NCBI GenBank assembly: GCA_963696025.1
Contig: CAVOII010000004.1
Span: 372,001-436,000, forward strand
DNA length: 64,000 bases
Reading direction: 5' to 3'
Source of the DNA: JABCYV01 sp963696025
GTDB lineage: Bacteria > Acidobacteriota > Terriglobia > Terriglobales > Acidobacteriaceae
Under the pieces are notes generated by a model that searched no databases, was not told where the DNA came from, and saw only the letters and a list, made by a program, of their open reading frames with translations. Shown here piece after piece: positions 25,935 to 33,321 of this stretch (positions are counted from its first letter, which is position 1; every line of letters starts with the position of its first letter). The position numbers and the translations under genes were made by a program.

Positions 25935-27308
25935 ATGCCAACGAAAAGATTGAGTGGTCCCGGAGGACGGCTATACGCTGAACCTCAGCCCAGCCCTGAC
26001 GAAACCGGCTTTCGTCAGGACAACAACAGTGCGAACTATTACAACTCCCCCTATTTTCTGGTGCACCAAAAGCAGGTGCAGGCTATCCCTCCCCGCCAAG
26101 GAAACATGCCTCTGAACTTGAGCGACTTTATCCCGGTCCAGGTTCTCAGTGCCATCCAGGCGGCAGGAAAGATCGCATTTCACACCGTTGGAGACACAGG
26201 GGCGGCCAAAGTGAGTGCGCTGCAAACGCAAGCAACTGCTATTGCTCATCAAGCAGCTGTCGCCGACGCCATGGCAGCCGACGTCCAACACAGCAGCCTC
26301 GATGGCCCGGCTTTCTTTTTTCACCTGGGCGATGTCATCTACAACTTCGGCGAGGACCAATACTATTACGATCAGTTTTACGAACCCTATCGGGCCTATG
26401 ACCGCCCTATCTTCGCGATCCCTGGAAACCATGACGGCATGGTTTTTGGTCCGGGCACCAGCGCTCCCCAAGTCCCGACGCTGGCAGGCTTTCTGACCAA
26501 TTTTTGCGCTTCCGCCGTCGGCCAGTCGCCTGATTCCGGCGGGCTGGTTCGCAGCGTTATGACGCAACCAGGGGTTTACTTCACGCTGGACGCTCCCTTC
26601 GTCTCAATCATCGGGCTCTACAGCAATGTGCTGGAAGGTCCTGGAGTCATTTCGTCGCAGGGCGGGCATTACCCGATCGGAGACGAGCAGGTCGCGTTCT
26701 TGCAGAGCGAGCTGGGACGGTTGAAGCCGGACCGTCAAGCGGGTAAACGCGCCATCCTCCTCGCCCTTCATCATCCGCCGCTCTCCGCCGACGCTAAGTC
26801 TGGAGGCTCGACGGGCGCTCAAGCGGATATGGACAAGGCTTGCAAGGCCGCAGGCTTGTGGCCCGATGCCGTGCTTTCCGGACATGCTCACCTCTACCAA
26901 AGGTTCACGCGCATCGTGAACGGTAAGCAGCAGACTCCGTACATTGTCTCGGGCTCTGGCGGATTCGCCGCTACCCCGCCTCGCGGAAAACTGCCGCCGG
27001 CGCCAATTACCGTTGGCGACCATACTTTGGAAATAGATCCCATCGTCGCCTTCGGCTATCTGACCGTCATCACAGATGCGAAGACGCTCTACGTTGCGTT
27101 CAAAACTGCTACCACCAGTGGTGTAGCAACCAGGGATTCGGTGACCGTCGATTTGAAAAGTGGGACAATCATTTCAGGTAATCCGGTAGAGGGCACGCCA
27201 CAAGTCGAGGGGTGGCAACAAGCCGGGTCCTCGGAAGCAGCAAAAGAAGCGGAGATAGGGGTTAAGGGTTCAGTACAATCTTCCCGAACATCTGGCTTTT
27301 TTCCATGA
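25935..27308 (+). CDS. Calcineurin-like metallophosphoesterase
   Basis: 457 residues without a recognisable signal peptide. Metallophosphoesterase motifs: HTVGDTG (first Asp), FFHLGDVIYNFGEDQYY (GDxxY type, about 127-140), IPGNHDGMVFG (GNHD, about 163), LALHHPP and SGHAHLYQR (GHxH, about 318). The purple-acid-phosphatase-like arrangement suggests dinuclear metal hydrolysis of phosphoesters. The N-terminal 80 residues are unusual and may be a targeting or scaffold piece. The C-terminus overlaps the end of the convergent oxidoreductase gene by 47 bases. Substrate unknown. Confidence 0.87.
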   Translation: MPTKRLSGPGGRLYAEPQPSPDETGFRQDNNSANYYNSPYFLVHQKQVQAIPPRQGNMPLNLSDFIPVQVLSAIQAAGKIAFHTVGDTGAAKVSALQTQATAIAHQAAVADAMAADVQHSSLDGPAFFFHLGDVIYNFGEDQYYYDQFYEPYRAYDRPIFAIPGNHDGMVFGPGTSAPQVPTLAGFLTNFCASAVGQSPDSGGLVRSVMTQPGVYFTLDAPFVSIIGLYSNVLEGPGVISSQGGHYPIGDEQVAFLQSELGRLKPDRQAGKRAILLALHHPPLSADAKSGGSTGAQADMDKACKAAGLWPDAVLSGHAHLYQRFTRIVNGKQQTPYIVSGSGGFAATPPRGKLPPAPITVGDHTLEIDPIVAFGYLTVITDAKTLYVAFKTATTSGVATRDSVTVDLKSGTIISGNPVEGTPQVEGWQQAGSSEAAKEAEIGVKGSVQSSRTSGFFP

Positions 27309-28284
27309 ACTCGTGGGCCGCACGTGCCTGGTTCAAGGGAAACGTACGGTCTACAACCGGCTTAAGGCGGCCAGCAAAGACGTGGGACAGAACCTCATAC
27401 AACCCACCCATGGTTCCCATGTAAGAGCCGAGTATTGAAAGCTGACGCGAATATAAGAAGCGCAGATCGACAGCCGCGTCCGGACCAGTGGTGGCACCAC
27501 AGGTGACAAGAGTCCCCGCCGGTTTCAGCGACTTCATGCTTTCTCCCCAGGTGGCCGCGCCCACGTGCTCAACCACGATGTCCGCGCCCTCTCTGTTTGT
27601 GATCTTCCTCACTTCCTCAGAAATCTTCTGCCGGTAGTGATTGATGCCGAAGTCCGCGCCAAGAGCGCGAGCCTTCTCCAGCTTTTTCTCATCTCCAGCT
27701 GTCGTGATTACTCGGGCATGGAACAGCTTGGCAATTTGAATCGCAGCAATCCCGACTCCGGAACTGGCCCCTAGGACAAGCACCGTCTGTCCGGGACGAA
27801 TTCCAGCGCGCCCGACCAGCATGTGCCAGGCAGTCAGGAACACCAACGGCACGCTCGCTGCCTCGTTGAATCCAAAATTGTCCGGGATCGGAATAACGTT
27901 GACCGCGGGAACAGCCATGAGTTCGCAATTCCCGCCATCCATGCGGTTCCCGAGCACGGTGAACTCCGGACACTGGTTCTGCAGCCCGCCTACGCATTTC
28001 GAACAATGATTGCAAAAGTGCATGGGCGCCAACAGCACGCGCTGCCCCGGATTGAAGCCGCTGATGTATTCCCCAACCTCAACGATCTCTCCGGCAATGT
28101 CGCTTCCTAGGATGTGGGGCAGGCTCACACCGGGCAGTCCCTTGCGGACCCAGATATCAAGATGGTTCAGGGCGCAGGCCTTGACGCGAATGAGCAGTTG
28201 GTCTTTACGGGGCGTAGCGTCGGGAGCGTCTTCGTAGCGCAGAACTTCCGGCCCACCGAATTGGTGAATGCGGACAGCTTTCAT
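27262..28284 (-). CDS. Zinc-binding MDR alcohol dehydrogenase/quinone reductase
   Basis: 340 residues of the medium-chain dehydrogenase/reductase family. The N-terminal half has GREB-like features: HLDIWVRKGLPG, LGSDIAGEIVEVG and a structural zinc site with several cysteines (CNHCSKCVGGLQNQC, about 92-106). The Rossmann half has VLGASSGVGIAAIQIAK (about 170-186). It transfers hydride between NAD(P)H and an alcohol, aldehyde or quinone. The structural-zinc cysteines are complete, but a full catalytic-zinc triad is not obvious. Its neighbours give no substrate clue. It overlaps tail to tail with the metallophosphoesterase gene. Confidence 0.88.
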   Translation of the reverse strand: MKAVRIHQFGGPEVLRYEDAPDATPRKDQLLIRVKACALNHLDIWVRKGLPGVSLPHILGSDIAGEIVEVGEYISGFNPGQRVLLAPMHFCNHCSKCVGGLQNQCPEFTVLGNRMDGGNCELMAVPAVNVIPIPDNFGFNEAASVPLVFLTAWHMLVGRAGIRPGQTVLVLGASSGVGIAAIQIAKLFHARVITTAGDEKKLEKARALGADFGINHYRQKISEEVRKITNREGADIVVEHVGAATWGESMKSLKPAGTLVTCGATTGPDAAVDLRFLYSRQLSILGSYMGTMGGLYEVLSHVFAGRLKPVVDRTFPLNQARAAHEFMEKSQMFGKIVLNP

Positions 28285-28419
28285 GAGTCCTCCAACACGA
28301 AGTCAACCTACCACAACCTGATGCAAACATTCCCATATCGACAACACCCGGCGATATTCGCCCATCACAGACATTGCGGCAATTCTCAGACTAACGTCTC
28401 AGTCGACAGACCATAGTCT

Positions 28420-28507
28420 GGAGGGCGTTGCCAGTGGGTACTGGACACGGCCTGTCACGCCGGTGAGTGGCGCATCAGCCACTGCGATTCGACTCCGCCG
28501 CCCTCCG
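28420..28507 (+). tRNA. tRNASec-like 8/4 tRNA (allo-tRNA type), anticodon GUC
   Basis: Folded by eye. Acceptor GGAGGGCG (28420-28427) pairs perfectly with CGCCCTCC (28499-28506). D stem CCAGT/ACTGG closes a four-base GGGT loop (28431-28444). The anticodon stem CGGC/GCCG (28448-28462) holds loop CTGTCAC, with U33 and anticodon GUC. A long variable arm AGTGGC-GCATCA-GCCACT occupies 28466-28483. The T loop is TTCGACT (28488-28494) on a stem of three pairs plus A-C. The discriminator is G28507; CCA is not encoded. Known class I tRNA-Asp has 7+5 bp and no long arm; this 8/4 form matches tRNASec-like allo-tRNAs, often serine-type by G73. Mismatches (A-G in the anticodon stem, A-C in the T stem) leave function uncertain. 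Confidence 0.72.
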
Positions 28508-28605
28508 CGGCGACCACTCAGATAAGTAAGCTTGACATCTTGGTTACACGGCGCGACCATTACGAGTGACAGGCCGTGTTCTTAGTACCGCTGGCGAATC
28601 GCCAG
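28508..28605 (+). other. tRNA trailer complementary to parts of the tRNA
   Basis: No gene is seen here. Three segments after the tRNA-like gene are complementary to it in nested order: GCGGCG (28507-28512) with CGCCGC (28496-28501), CCACTCA (28514-28520) with TGAGTGG (28464-28470), and GTGACAGGCCGTGT (28566-28579) with the anticodon arm (28445-28458, 14 of 14 bases). The last is the strongest. The transcript could therefore form one long hairpin instead of a cloverleaf. A further hairpin CTGGCG-AAT-CGCCAG lies at 28591-28605. Confidence 0.55.
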
Positions 28606-28640
28606 AAGCCCCGGAGTGATACCTGGGGCTTTTCCTTTTG
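28606..28640 (+). terminator. Rho-independent terminator before xdhC
   Basis: AAGCCCC (28606-28612) pairs with GGGGCTT (28625-28631) around a 12-base loop and is followed by TTCCTTTT. It is oriented for plus-strand transcription, yet no protein gene precedes it on that strand for over 1 kb, so it most likely ends the transcript of the tRNA-like element, or acts as an attenuator in the xdhC leader. Confidence 0.7.
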
Positions 28641-28682
28641 CTCCATTGACTCGCCCTGTTGACCGATTGATAATCAAACTGG

Positions 28683-29555
28683 ATGGACATCTACGAGGAG
28701 ATCGTCAAGCTGCGCCACAATGGACGGCGCGGTGCGGTCGCGACCATTGTCAACGTGCGCGGTTCGATCCCTTCGTTCAAGACGGCGAAGATGTTGGTCC
28801 GTGACGACGGTTCCATCGTCGGTACAATCGGTGGCGGATGCGTCGAAGCCGAGGTCTGGCAGGCGGCTCGCGAGGTAATGGAATCGGAAAAGCCCCGTAC
28901 CCTGACTTTCAATCTTAACCAGGATCCCAAGTACGACACCGGCCTGGTTTGTGGTGGCACGCTCGACATCTTCATTGAGCCGGTTCTGCCTCCAGCGCCA
29001 CTTTATATTTTTGGAGCAGGTCACGTAGCCTTTAATCTTTATAAAGTTGCCCAGATTGCCGGTTTCGATATCACGATAGTCGATGACCGCGAAACCTATG
29101 CCAATCGCGAACGCTTTCCCGAAGCTAGAGAAGTTGTCGCTGCGGACTTTGAGCAGGCCACGGCCAAGCTTTCGCCGAGTGAATCTTCGTACATCGTGAT
29201 CACCACCCGCGGTCATCGTGATGATATGCGTGTGCTTCGCTGGGCGGTGCAAACGCAAGCGCGTTATATCGGAATGATCGGGTCGAAGCGCAAAACCATA
29301 GAGATTTTCCGTCAACTCACCGAAGAAGGTCTGTCGCCGCAACTGTTCGAGCGCGTGCATGCCCCGGTTGGCCTGGACATCGGAGCAGGCACTCCGGAAG
29401 AGATTGCTGTGGCCATTACCGCGGAATTGATTGCAGTGCGTCGCGGTGTCGAGCGCGCGATGCCTCACATGAGCTGGTTCCACCGCAGCAAACCCAGGTC
29501 CGAGACCTCAGAACTTATCGGTGAGGCTCCGGTGGATGCCGAAGAGGAGGTTTAA
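28683..29555 (+). CDS. xdhC: XdhC-family molybdoenzyme maturation factor
   Basis: 290 residues. XdhC/CoxF proteins bind molybdenum cofactor, help its sulfuration and insert it into xanthine-dehydrogenase-type enzymes. Visible: N-terminal XdhC/CoxI domain with ATIVNVRGSIPSFKTAKMLV and GTIGGGCVEAEVW (about 53-65); GLVCGGTLDIFIE (about 96); and a C-terminal Rossmann-like domain with LYIFGAGHVAFNLYKVA (about 112) and YIGMIGSKRK. The enzyme it serves is not in the window. A MobA-like gene follows 57 bases later, which fits a Mo-cofactor maturation unit. Confidence 0.9.
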   Translation: MDIYEEIVKLRHNGRRGAVATIVNVRGSIPSFKTAKMLVRDDGSIVGTIGGGCVEAEVWQAAREVMESEKPRTLTFNLNQDPKYDTGLVCGGTLDIFIEPVLPPAPLYIFGAGHVAFNLYKVAQIAGFDITIVDDRETYANRERFPEAREVVAADFEQATAKLSPSESSYIVITTRGHRDDMRVLRWAVQTQARYIGMIGSKRKTIEIFRQLTEEGLSPQLFERVHAPVGLDIGAGTPEEIAVAITAELIAVRRGVERAMPHMSWFHRSKPRSETSELIGEAPVDAEEEV

Positions 29556-29612
29556 CCCCTCCGCCGAGCCATCGGCAATCGCAACGTATAGAATTTCTGT
29601 TATCTTCGCCAC

Positions 29613-30278
29613 ATGAGCCGGGCGCCGAGTTGGTGCGGAGTAATTCTCGCTGCGGGTGAGTCCACGCGCATGGGTCGAGATAAAGCGCTCCTGCCCTGGC
29701 CTCCGGCTCCGACAGGCCTTTCCTCTCCAGACCAAACGTTTCTGTCCGCCGCGATTCGAGCTCTCAGCCCCTTTACTGACATGGTGATCGTAGTGGCCGG
29801 AAAGAATGAATCGCTGCTCGCGCCGTTCGTATATGCCACCGCTGCGGTACTGCTGACGAATCCTAACCCGGATAGGGGACAGTTCAGCTCTTTGCAGGTT
29901 GGCTTGCAGGAAGTCCTGAATCGCGGTCGGGATGCGGCCATGATCACCCCGGTGGATCGCCCGCCGGTGAATGCCGCGACCATACGAAAGCTACTTGAGA
30001 CCTTCGAGGGCGCTTCCGTCGAAAAATGGGCAGTTGTACCCGAATACGATGGAAAGCACGGTCATCCCATTCTCGCTGGTCGGGAGATGATCGAGGTATT
30101 CTTGAGAGCCCCGGCGACCGCAATCGCCCGCGATCTCGAACATCAGAATCGCGTACACATTGTGTACGTGCCGGTGAACGATCCACTAACCGTAATCAAC
30201 GTAAACACGCCGGAGGATTACCAGGCGCTAGTCGCGTTGCCTACCGCGTTAGATCACCTGGGGTCCTCAAAAGCATGA
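29613..30278 (+). CDS. MobA/MocA-like nucleotidyltransferase
   Basis: 221 residues of the MobA-like NTP transferase fold. The nucleotide-binding motif GVILAAGESTRMGRDKALLPW (about 6-26, of which GxSTRMGxxK is the signature) and the metal-binding MITPVDRPPV (about 109-118) are visible, followed by YDGKHGHPILAGREM. Beside xdhC it is best read as a MocA-type enzyme that adds CMP (or GMP) to molybdopterin to make the dinucleotide cofactor of xanthine-dehydrogenase-family enzymes. Which nucleotide it uses cannot be read here. Its stop overlaps the next start by four bases (ATGA). Confidence 0.87.
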   Translation: MSRAPSWCGVILAAGESTRMGRDKALLPWPPAPTGLSSPDQTFLSAAIRALSPFTDMVIVVAGKNESLLAPFVYATAAVLLTNPNPDRGQFSSLQVGLQEVLNRGRDAAMITPVDRPPVNAATIRKLLETFEGASVEKWAVVPEYDGKHGHPILAGREMIEVFLRAPATAIARDLEHQNRVHIVYVPVNDPLTVINVNTPEDYQALVALPTALDHLGSSKA

Positions 30279-31003
30279 ACGCAACCAATGTAAGCTCGAA
30301 CTTCTCCGCCAAAGCAGCAAAGTTCATCAATTCAGTCCTACAGCTTCAGCCTCGACTGGCCGTCTTTGACTGCGACGGCACGCTCTGGGCGGGAGATGCC
30401 GGCGAGGGCTTCTTCAGCTGGGAATTGAAACGAGGCTTGGTTCCCGACGAGACGGTACGCTGGTCACGCGCCCGCCATGCCGACTACCTGGCTGGCAAAG
30501 TCAGCGAAGACGATATGTGTGGAGAAATGGTGACCATGCACCGCGGGCTCCCCGAAGGAAACGTGCTAATCGCTGCACAGGAATACTTCGACGCGCACAT
30601 GGCATCCCAGATTTTTCCCGAGATGCACGCCTTGGTAAAGCGGCTACAAGAGTCGGGATGCGATGTCTGGGCAGTATCCTCCACCAACGAGTGGGTCATC
30701 CGGGCGGGCATGAAACATTTCGGGATTCCGGAGCAAAACATTCTGGCAGCTGCGGTGCGGGTCGTCGATGGCAAGATTACCGATCAACTGATTCGCGTGC
30801 CCAGCGGCGAGGGTAAGCCACACGCTATTCTGGATGTTGTCGGGCGTGCGCCGGATATCACATTCGGGAACTCAATTTGGGACGCGGCCATGCTGAAAAT
30901 CTCTCGCCAGCCTATTGCGGTCAATCCGACCCCGCAATTACAGAAGATTGCGGACGATAATAAGTGGCTGGTGTATCGCCCAGACTCTCTGAGGCCAGTT
31001 TGA
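30275..31003 (+). CDS. HAD-superfamily phosphatase (SerB-like, HAD-IB)
   Basis: 242 residues from the ATG at 30275, which overlaps the preceding stop; the longer frame is a shadow of that gene. HAD motifs: LAVFDCDGTLWAGD (nucleophile Asp about 26, acid/base Asp 28), VWAVSSTNEW (motif II, about 131), and FGNSIWDAAML (motif IV, about 193). The cap region resembles phosphoserine-phosphatase-type HAD-IB enzymes. It is translationally coupled to the MobA-like gene, but no molybdenum-specific role is known; a general phosphomonoesterase is the safe reading. Confidence 0.87.
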   Translation: MNATNVSSNFSAKAAKFINSVLQLQPRLAVFDCDGTLWAGDAGEGFFSWELKRGLVPDETVRWSRARHADYLAGKVSEDDMCGEMVTMHRGLPEGNVLIAAQEYFDAHMASQIFPEMHALVKRLQESGCDVWAVSSTNEWVIRAGMKHFGIPEQNILAAAVRVVDGKITDQLIRVPSGEGKPHAILDVVGRAPDITFGNSIWDAAMLKISRQPIAVNPTPQLQKIADDNKWLVYRPDSLRPV

Positions 31004-31025
31004 ATCCCGCTGTGTTAATTCGTGG

Positions 31026-31385
31026 CTAGCTTTTGATTTGTTTGAGCAGCGCCCCCAGAGCATCCATAGCCAAGTGGCTTGCGTGCGAGGATGCCTCGGG
31101 CAGGCCGCCGATGGCTTGTACGAGTTCTTCCCTGCGCAGCTTGCAGGTCTCGTCCACAGTTCGTCCCCGAACCAGTTCCGTCAGCAGTGAGGCACAGGCC
31201 ATAGCTGGTACGCACCCTTTGGCGCGAAAGCGAACTTCCGCAATCCGCCCATCAACCACGCGTGCGGTAAGCTGCAGGATGTCCCCACAGGCTGGATTTT
31301 CAATCTGCACCGAGGCGTCCGGATCAGTCACTTCGCCGGCATTGTGAGGATTCTGGAAATGATCGAGAACCTGGGAAGAGTACAT
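31026..31385 (-). CDS. NifU/IscU-like Fe-S scaffold protein
   Basis: 119 residues from the ATG at 31385 (MYSSQVLDHFQNPHNAG). Scaffold motifs: ENPACGDILQL with the first ligand Cys (about 34), and FRAKGCVPAMACAS with the second (about 58). In the third position, where IscU has HCS, this protein reads SSHASHLAMDAL, so His is kept but Cys is replaced by Ala. It could still bind a cluster using other ligands, or act in sulfur or zinc handling. A class I cysteine desulfurase is encoded at 12138-13304. It converges on the HAD gene and diverges from the BtuF-like gene. Confidence 0.85.
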   Translation of the reverse strand: MYSSQVLDHFQNPHNAGEVTDPDASVQIENPACGDILQLTARVVDGRIAEVRFRAKGCVPAMACASLLTELVRGRTVDETCKLRREELVQAIGGLPEASSHASHLAMDALGALLKQIKS

Positions 31386-31465
31386 CGCAGAAATTGTAAT
31401 CCACGTCCTCACGCTTGCGGCGTAAGCAACGCTGTTCGACTGGAGTTTCGGTAAGATCAGGATTC

Positions 31466-32308
31466 ATGCCTTCCGACCACACCCCACAGCGCATCGTCAG
31501 TCTTCAGCCTAGCGCCACGGTGATTCTCAGCGCGGTCGGGCGCTTGGACCGGGTCGTAGCTTGTACCAAATACTGCGCGGAGGTTTGCCCAGAAGTCGGA
31601 GCCGGCGGGCGAACGATCATCGCCGATTCCTGGACAGCCCGAAGCGAACAAATCATGGCAGCACGGCCTGACCTGGTCATCGCAGCGGTCCCTTATCAGG
31701 AAAAGGCGGTGGCGGAGATCCTCAAGTCGGGGGCGCGCTTCCTCGGGCTTGCGCCCAGAAGCATGGCTGACATCTACACTGACATTGCGACCATAGCCGG
31801 AATCACGGGCGCCGCAGAAGGCAGACAGCACGTAATCGAGGACATGCAAAGAGAGATTGCCTCGGTACGCGCCCAAACAATTGTCAAGCCACGCCCACGA
31901 GTGTTTTGTGAAGAATGGGGGAAGCCCCTCATCGCATCGCAGAAATGGGTGGCGGAGCTGGTGGAAGCGGCGGGTGGCGAGTTCCTTGGAGAACCGGGAA
32001 CACAACTGTCGGCACAAGCGGTACTGAGCCAAGATCCCGATGTGATCATCACCGCCTGGTGCGGCGCAGGCGACCGGGTCCCACTGCAAAAAATCATTCG
32101 CGATCGCGCCTGGGGAGACCTGCGTGCGGTACGGGCAAGTCGGGTTTACTGCATCCGTGACGAATTTCTAAATACTCCTGCTCCGACTCTGCTTCACGGG
32201 CTGCACGCATTGGCAGCCGCGATTCATCCTGAGTCTTTTCCACAAACGCCGGGTCTAAGATGTATAAGCGATGTATTCCCGCAGATGCATAATCGTCGGT
32301 CGCTCTAG
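31466..32308 (+). CDS. Cobalamin-binding-type (BtuF-like) protein, no signal peptide
   Basis: 280 residues from the ATG at 31466 (MPSDHTPQRIVSLQPSATVIL). The periplasmic-binding fold of the BtuF/FhuD family is clear: RIVSLQPSATVILSAVG, then ARPDLVIAA, GLAPRSMADIYTDIATIAGITG, and the second lobe EEWGKPLIASQKWVAELVEAAGGE. Unlike classic BtuF there is no signal peptide or lipobox from any start, so it may stay in the cytoplasm. Ligand: B12 or another corrinoid is suggested by family only. It is the first gene of a probable operon with a GAF protein (14 bases later) and a Nudix hydrolase. Confidence 0.8.
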   Translation: MPSDHTPQRIVSLQPSATVILSAVGRLDRVVACTKYCAEVCPEVGAGGRTIIADSWTARSEQIMAARPDLVIAAVPYQEKAVAEILKSGARFLGLAPRSMADIYTDIATIAGITGAAEGRQHVIEDMQREIASVRAQTIVKPRPRVFCEEWGKPLIASQKWVAELVEAAGGEFLGEPGTQLSAQAVLSQDPDVIITAWCGAGDRVPLQKIIRDRAWGDLRAVRASRVYCIRDEFLNTPAPTLLHGLHALAAAIHPESFPQTPGLRCISDVFPQMHNRRSL

Positions 32309-32322
32309 GTAAGGTCTCATCC

Positions 32323-32814
32323 ATGCCCAAAGGCGCCAAACTTGACGAGATCCTGGAAGATCTAGATCGGCTGACCCGAGCCTCGGGCTCGGTGGAAGAC
32401 CTGATGTGGGAGATCGTCAAGCTGTTGCACGACCGTCTGCTCAAGTACAACTGGGTCGGCTTCTACATGATAGAGAAGTCTGTACCCAGGCAGACTCGCA
32501 TGCTGGCCCTCGGGCCGTTCCAGGGTGCAATGACTCCCCATACTCGCATTCCCCTGAACCAGGGTATCTGCGGCGCTGCCGCTTCGACGGGGAAGACCGT
32601 TATCGTGGACGACGTCAGCAAAGATCAGCGTTACCTGGCATGCTCCACCGAAACCAAGTCTGAAATCGTAGTGCCGGTCTTTGTCCACGGCAAAGTCGTG
32701 GGCGAACTGGACATTGACAGCCACTTCCATGCTGCATTCGGTGACGAAGATCGCGAGCTTGTCGAGTATTGTGCTGCTCTGGTGGGCAAGCAACTGGAAA
32801 AAACCGAGACATGA
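32323..32814 (+). CDS. GAF-domain protein, free Met-(R)-sulfoxide reductase-like
   Basis: 163 residues forming a single GAF domain. The pattern NWVGFYMI, LGPFQG, IPLNQGICGAA (Cys about 84) and YLACSTETKSEIVVPV (Cys about 110) resembles free methionine-(R)-sulfoxide reductase (MsrC/YebR), in which cysteines at these places perform catalysis; the Cys in LACS corresponds to the catalytic one. The segment between them (DVSKDQRYLAC) is close to the family form. Either a redox repair enzyme or a related ligand-binding GAF. It lies between the BtuF-like and Nudix genes, fitting an oxidative damage theme with the Nudix enzyme. Confidence 0.8.
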   Translation: MPKGAKLDEILEDLDRLTRASGSVEDLMWEIVKLLHDRLLKYNWVGFYMIEKSVPRQTRMLALGPFQGAMTPHTRIPLNQGICGAAASTGKTVIVDDVSKDQRYLACSTETKSEIVVPVFVHGKVVGELDIDSHFHAAFGDEDRELVEYCAALVGKQLEKTET

Positions 32815-32883
32815 GAGTCAGGACGGAAAAGCACCTGGCTTTCGCCGAGCCTTCCCCCCAACTGAAGGGTACAGTCCCCTACC

Positions 32884-33321
32884 ATGAAACACGTTGTCGC
32901 AGCCTTAATTTTCCGGGATGAAACGGTCCTCATCTGCCAGCGGACTCGTCACCAGACCATGCCGCTGAAGTGGGAGTTTCCCGGTGGCAAGATCGAAGCG
33001 GGTGAGCAGCCTCGGGACGCGTTGCGCCGCGAACTCGAGGAAGAGCTGGGCATAGACGCGAGCATCAGGGAAGAAGTGATGCGTATGCGCCACGAGTATC
33101 CAAACGGCACAACAGTCGAACTGCGCTTTTTCGTAGTCCGCGAGTACCGGGGTCAGGTTGAAAACCGAATTTTTCGGGAAATCCGCTGGGTCGAGCGCTC
33201 GGAGTTGCCCGCCTACGATTTCCTGGAAGCGGATCGGAAGTTGGTACGAGATCTGGCGCAGGGCAAAATTTCGCCGATCGAGCTATCCCGCCCGGAGGGT
33301 CCAGAACCAGGCAACGCTTAG
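32884..33321 (+). CDS. MutT-type Nudix hydrolase
   Basis: 145 residues. The Nudix box GGKIEAGEQPRDALRRELEEELGI (about 38-61) fits GX5EX7REUXEEXGU with all metal-binding glutamates. It begins KHVVAALIFRDETVLICQR and has WEFPGGK as in MutT, which hydrolyses 8-oxo-dGTP to keep oxidised nucleotides out of DNA; related CTP or sugar-nucleotide activities cannot be excluded. The last 39 bases overlap the end of the convergent SLC11-like gene. Together with the upstream fRMsr-like gene it suggests an oxidative-damage unit. Confidence 0.9.
   Translation: MKHVVAALIFRDETVLICQRTRHQTMPLKWEFPGGKIEAGEQPRDALRRELEEELGIDASIREEVMRMRHEYPNGTTVELRFFVVREYRGQVENRIFREIRWVERSELPAYDFLEADRKLVRDLAQGKISPIELSRPEGPEPGNA

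Noticed and set aside
28420..28507. Ordinary tRNA-Asp gene, because the anticodon arm resembles CCTGTCACGCC
   Set aside because: The acceptor stem pairs over eight bases, the T stem is four, the D loop has four bases and a long variable arm is present. A class I tRNA-Asp cannot be drawn without breaking these.
28480..28520. 3' end of a tmRNA (ATTCGACTCCGCCGCC followed by CGACCA)
   Set aside because: No tag-peptide reading frame or paired 5' half of ssrA within several hundred bases; the 5' partner of the stem is only 80 bases away.
28532..28560. TTGACA as promoter of xdhC
   Set aside because: No acceptable -10 element at 16-18 bases, and a terminator lies between it and the gene.
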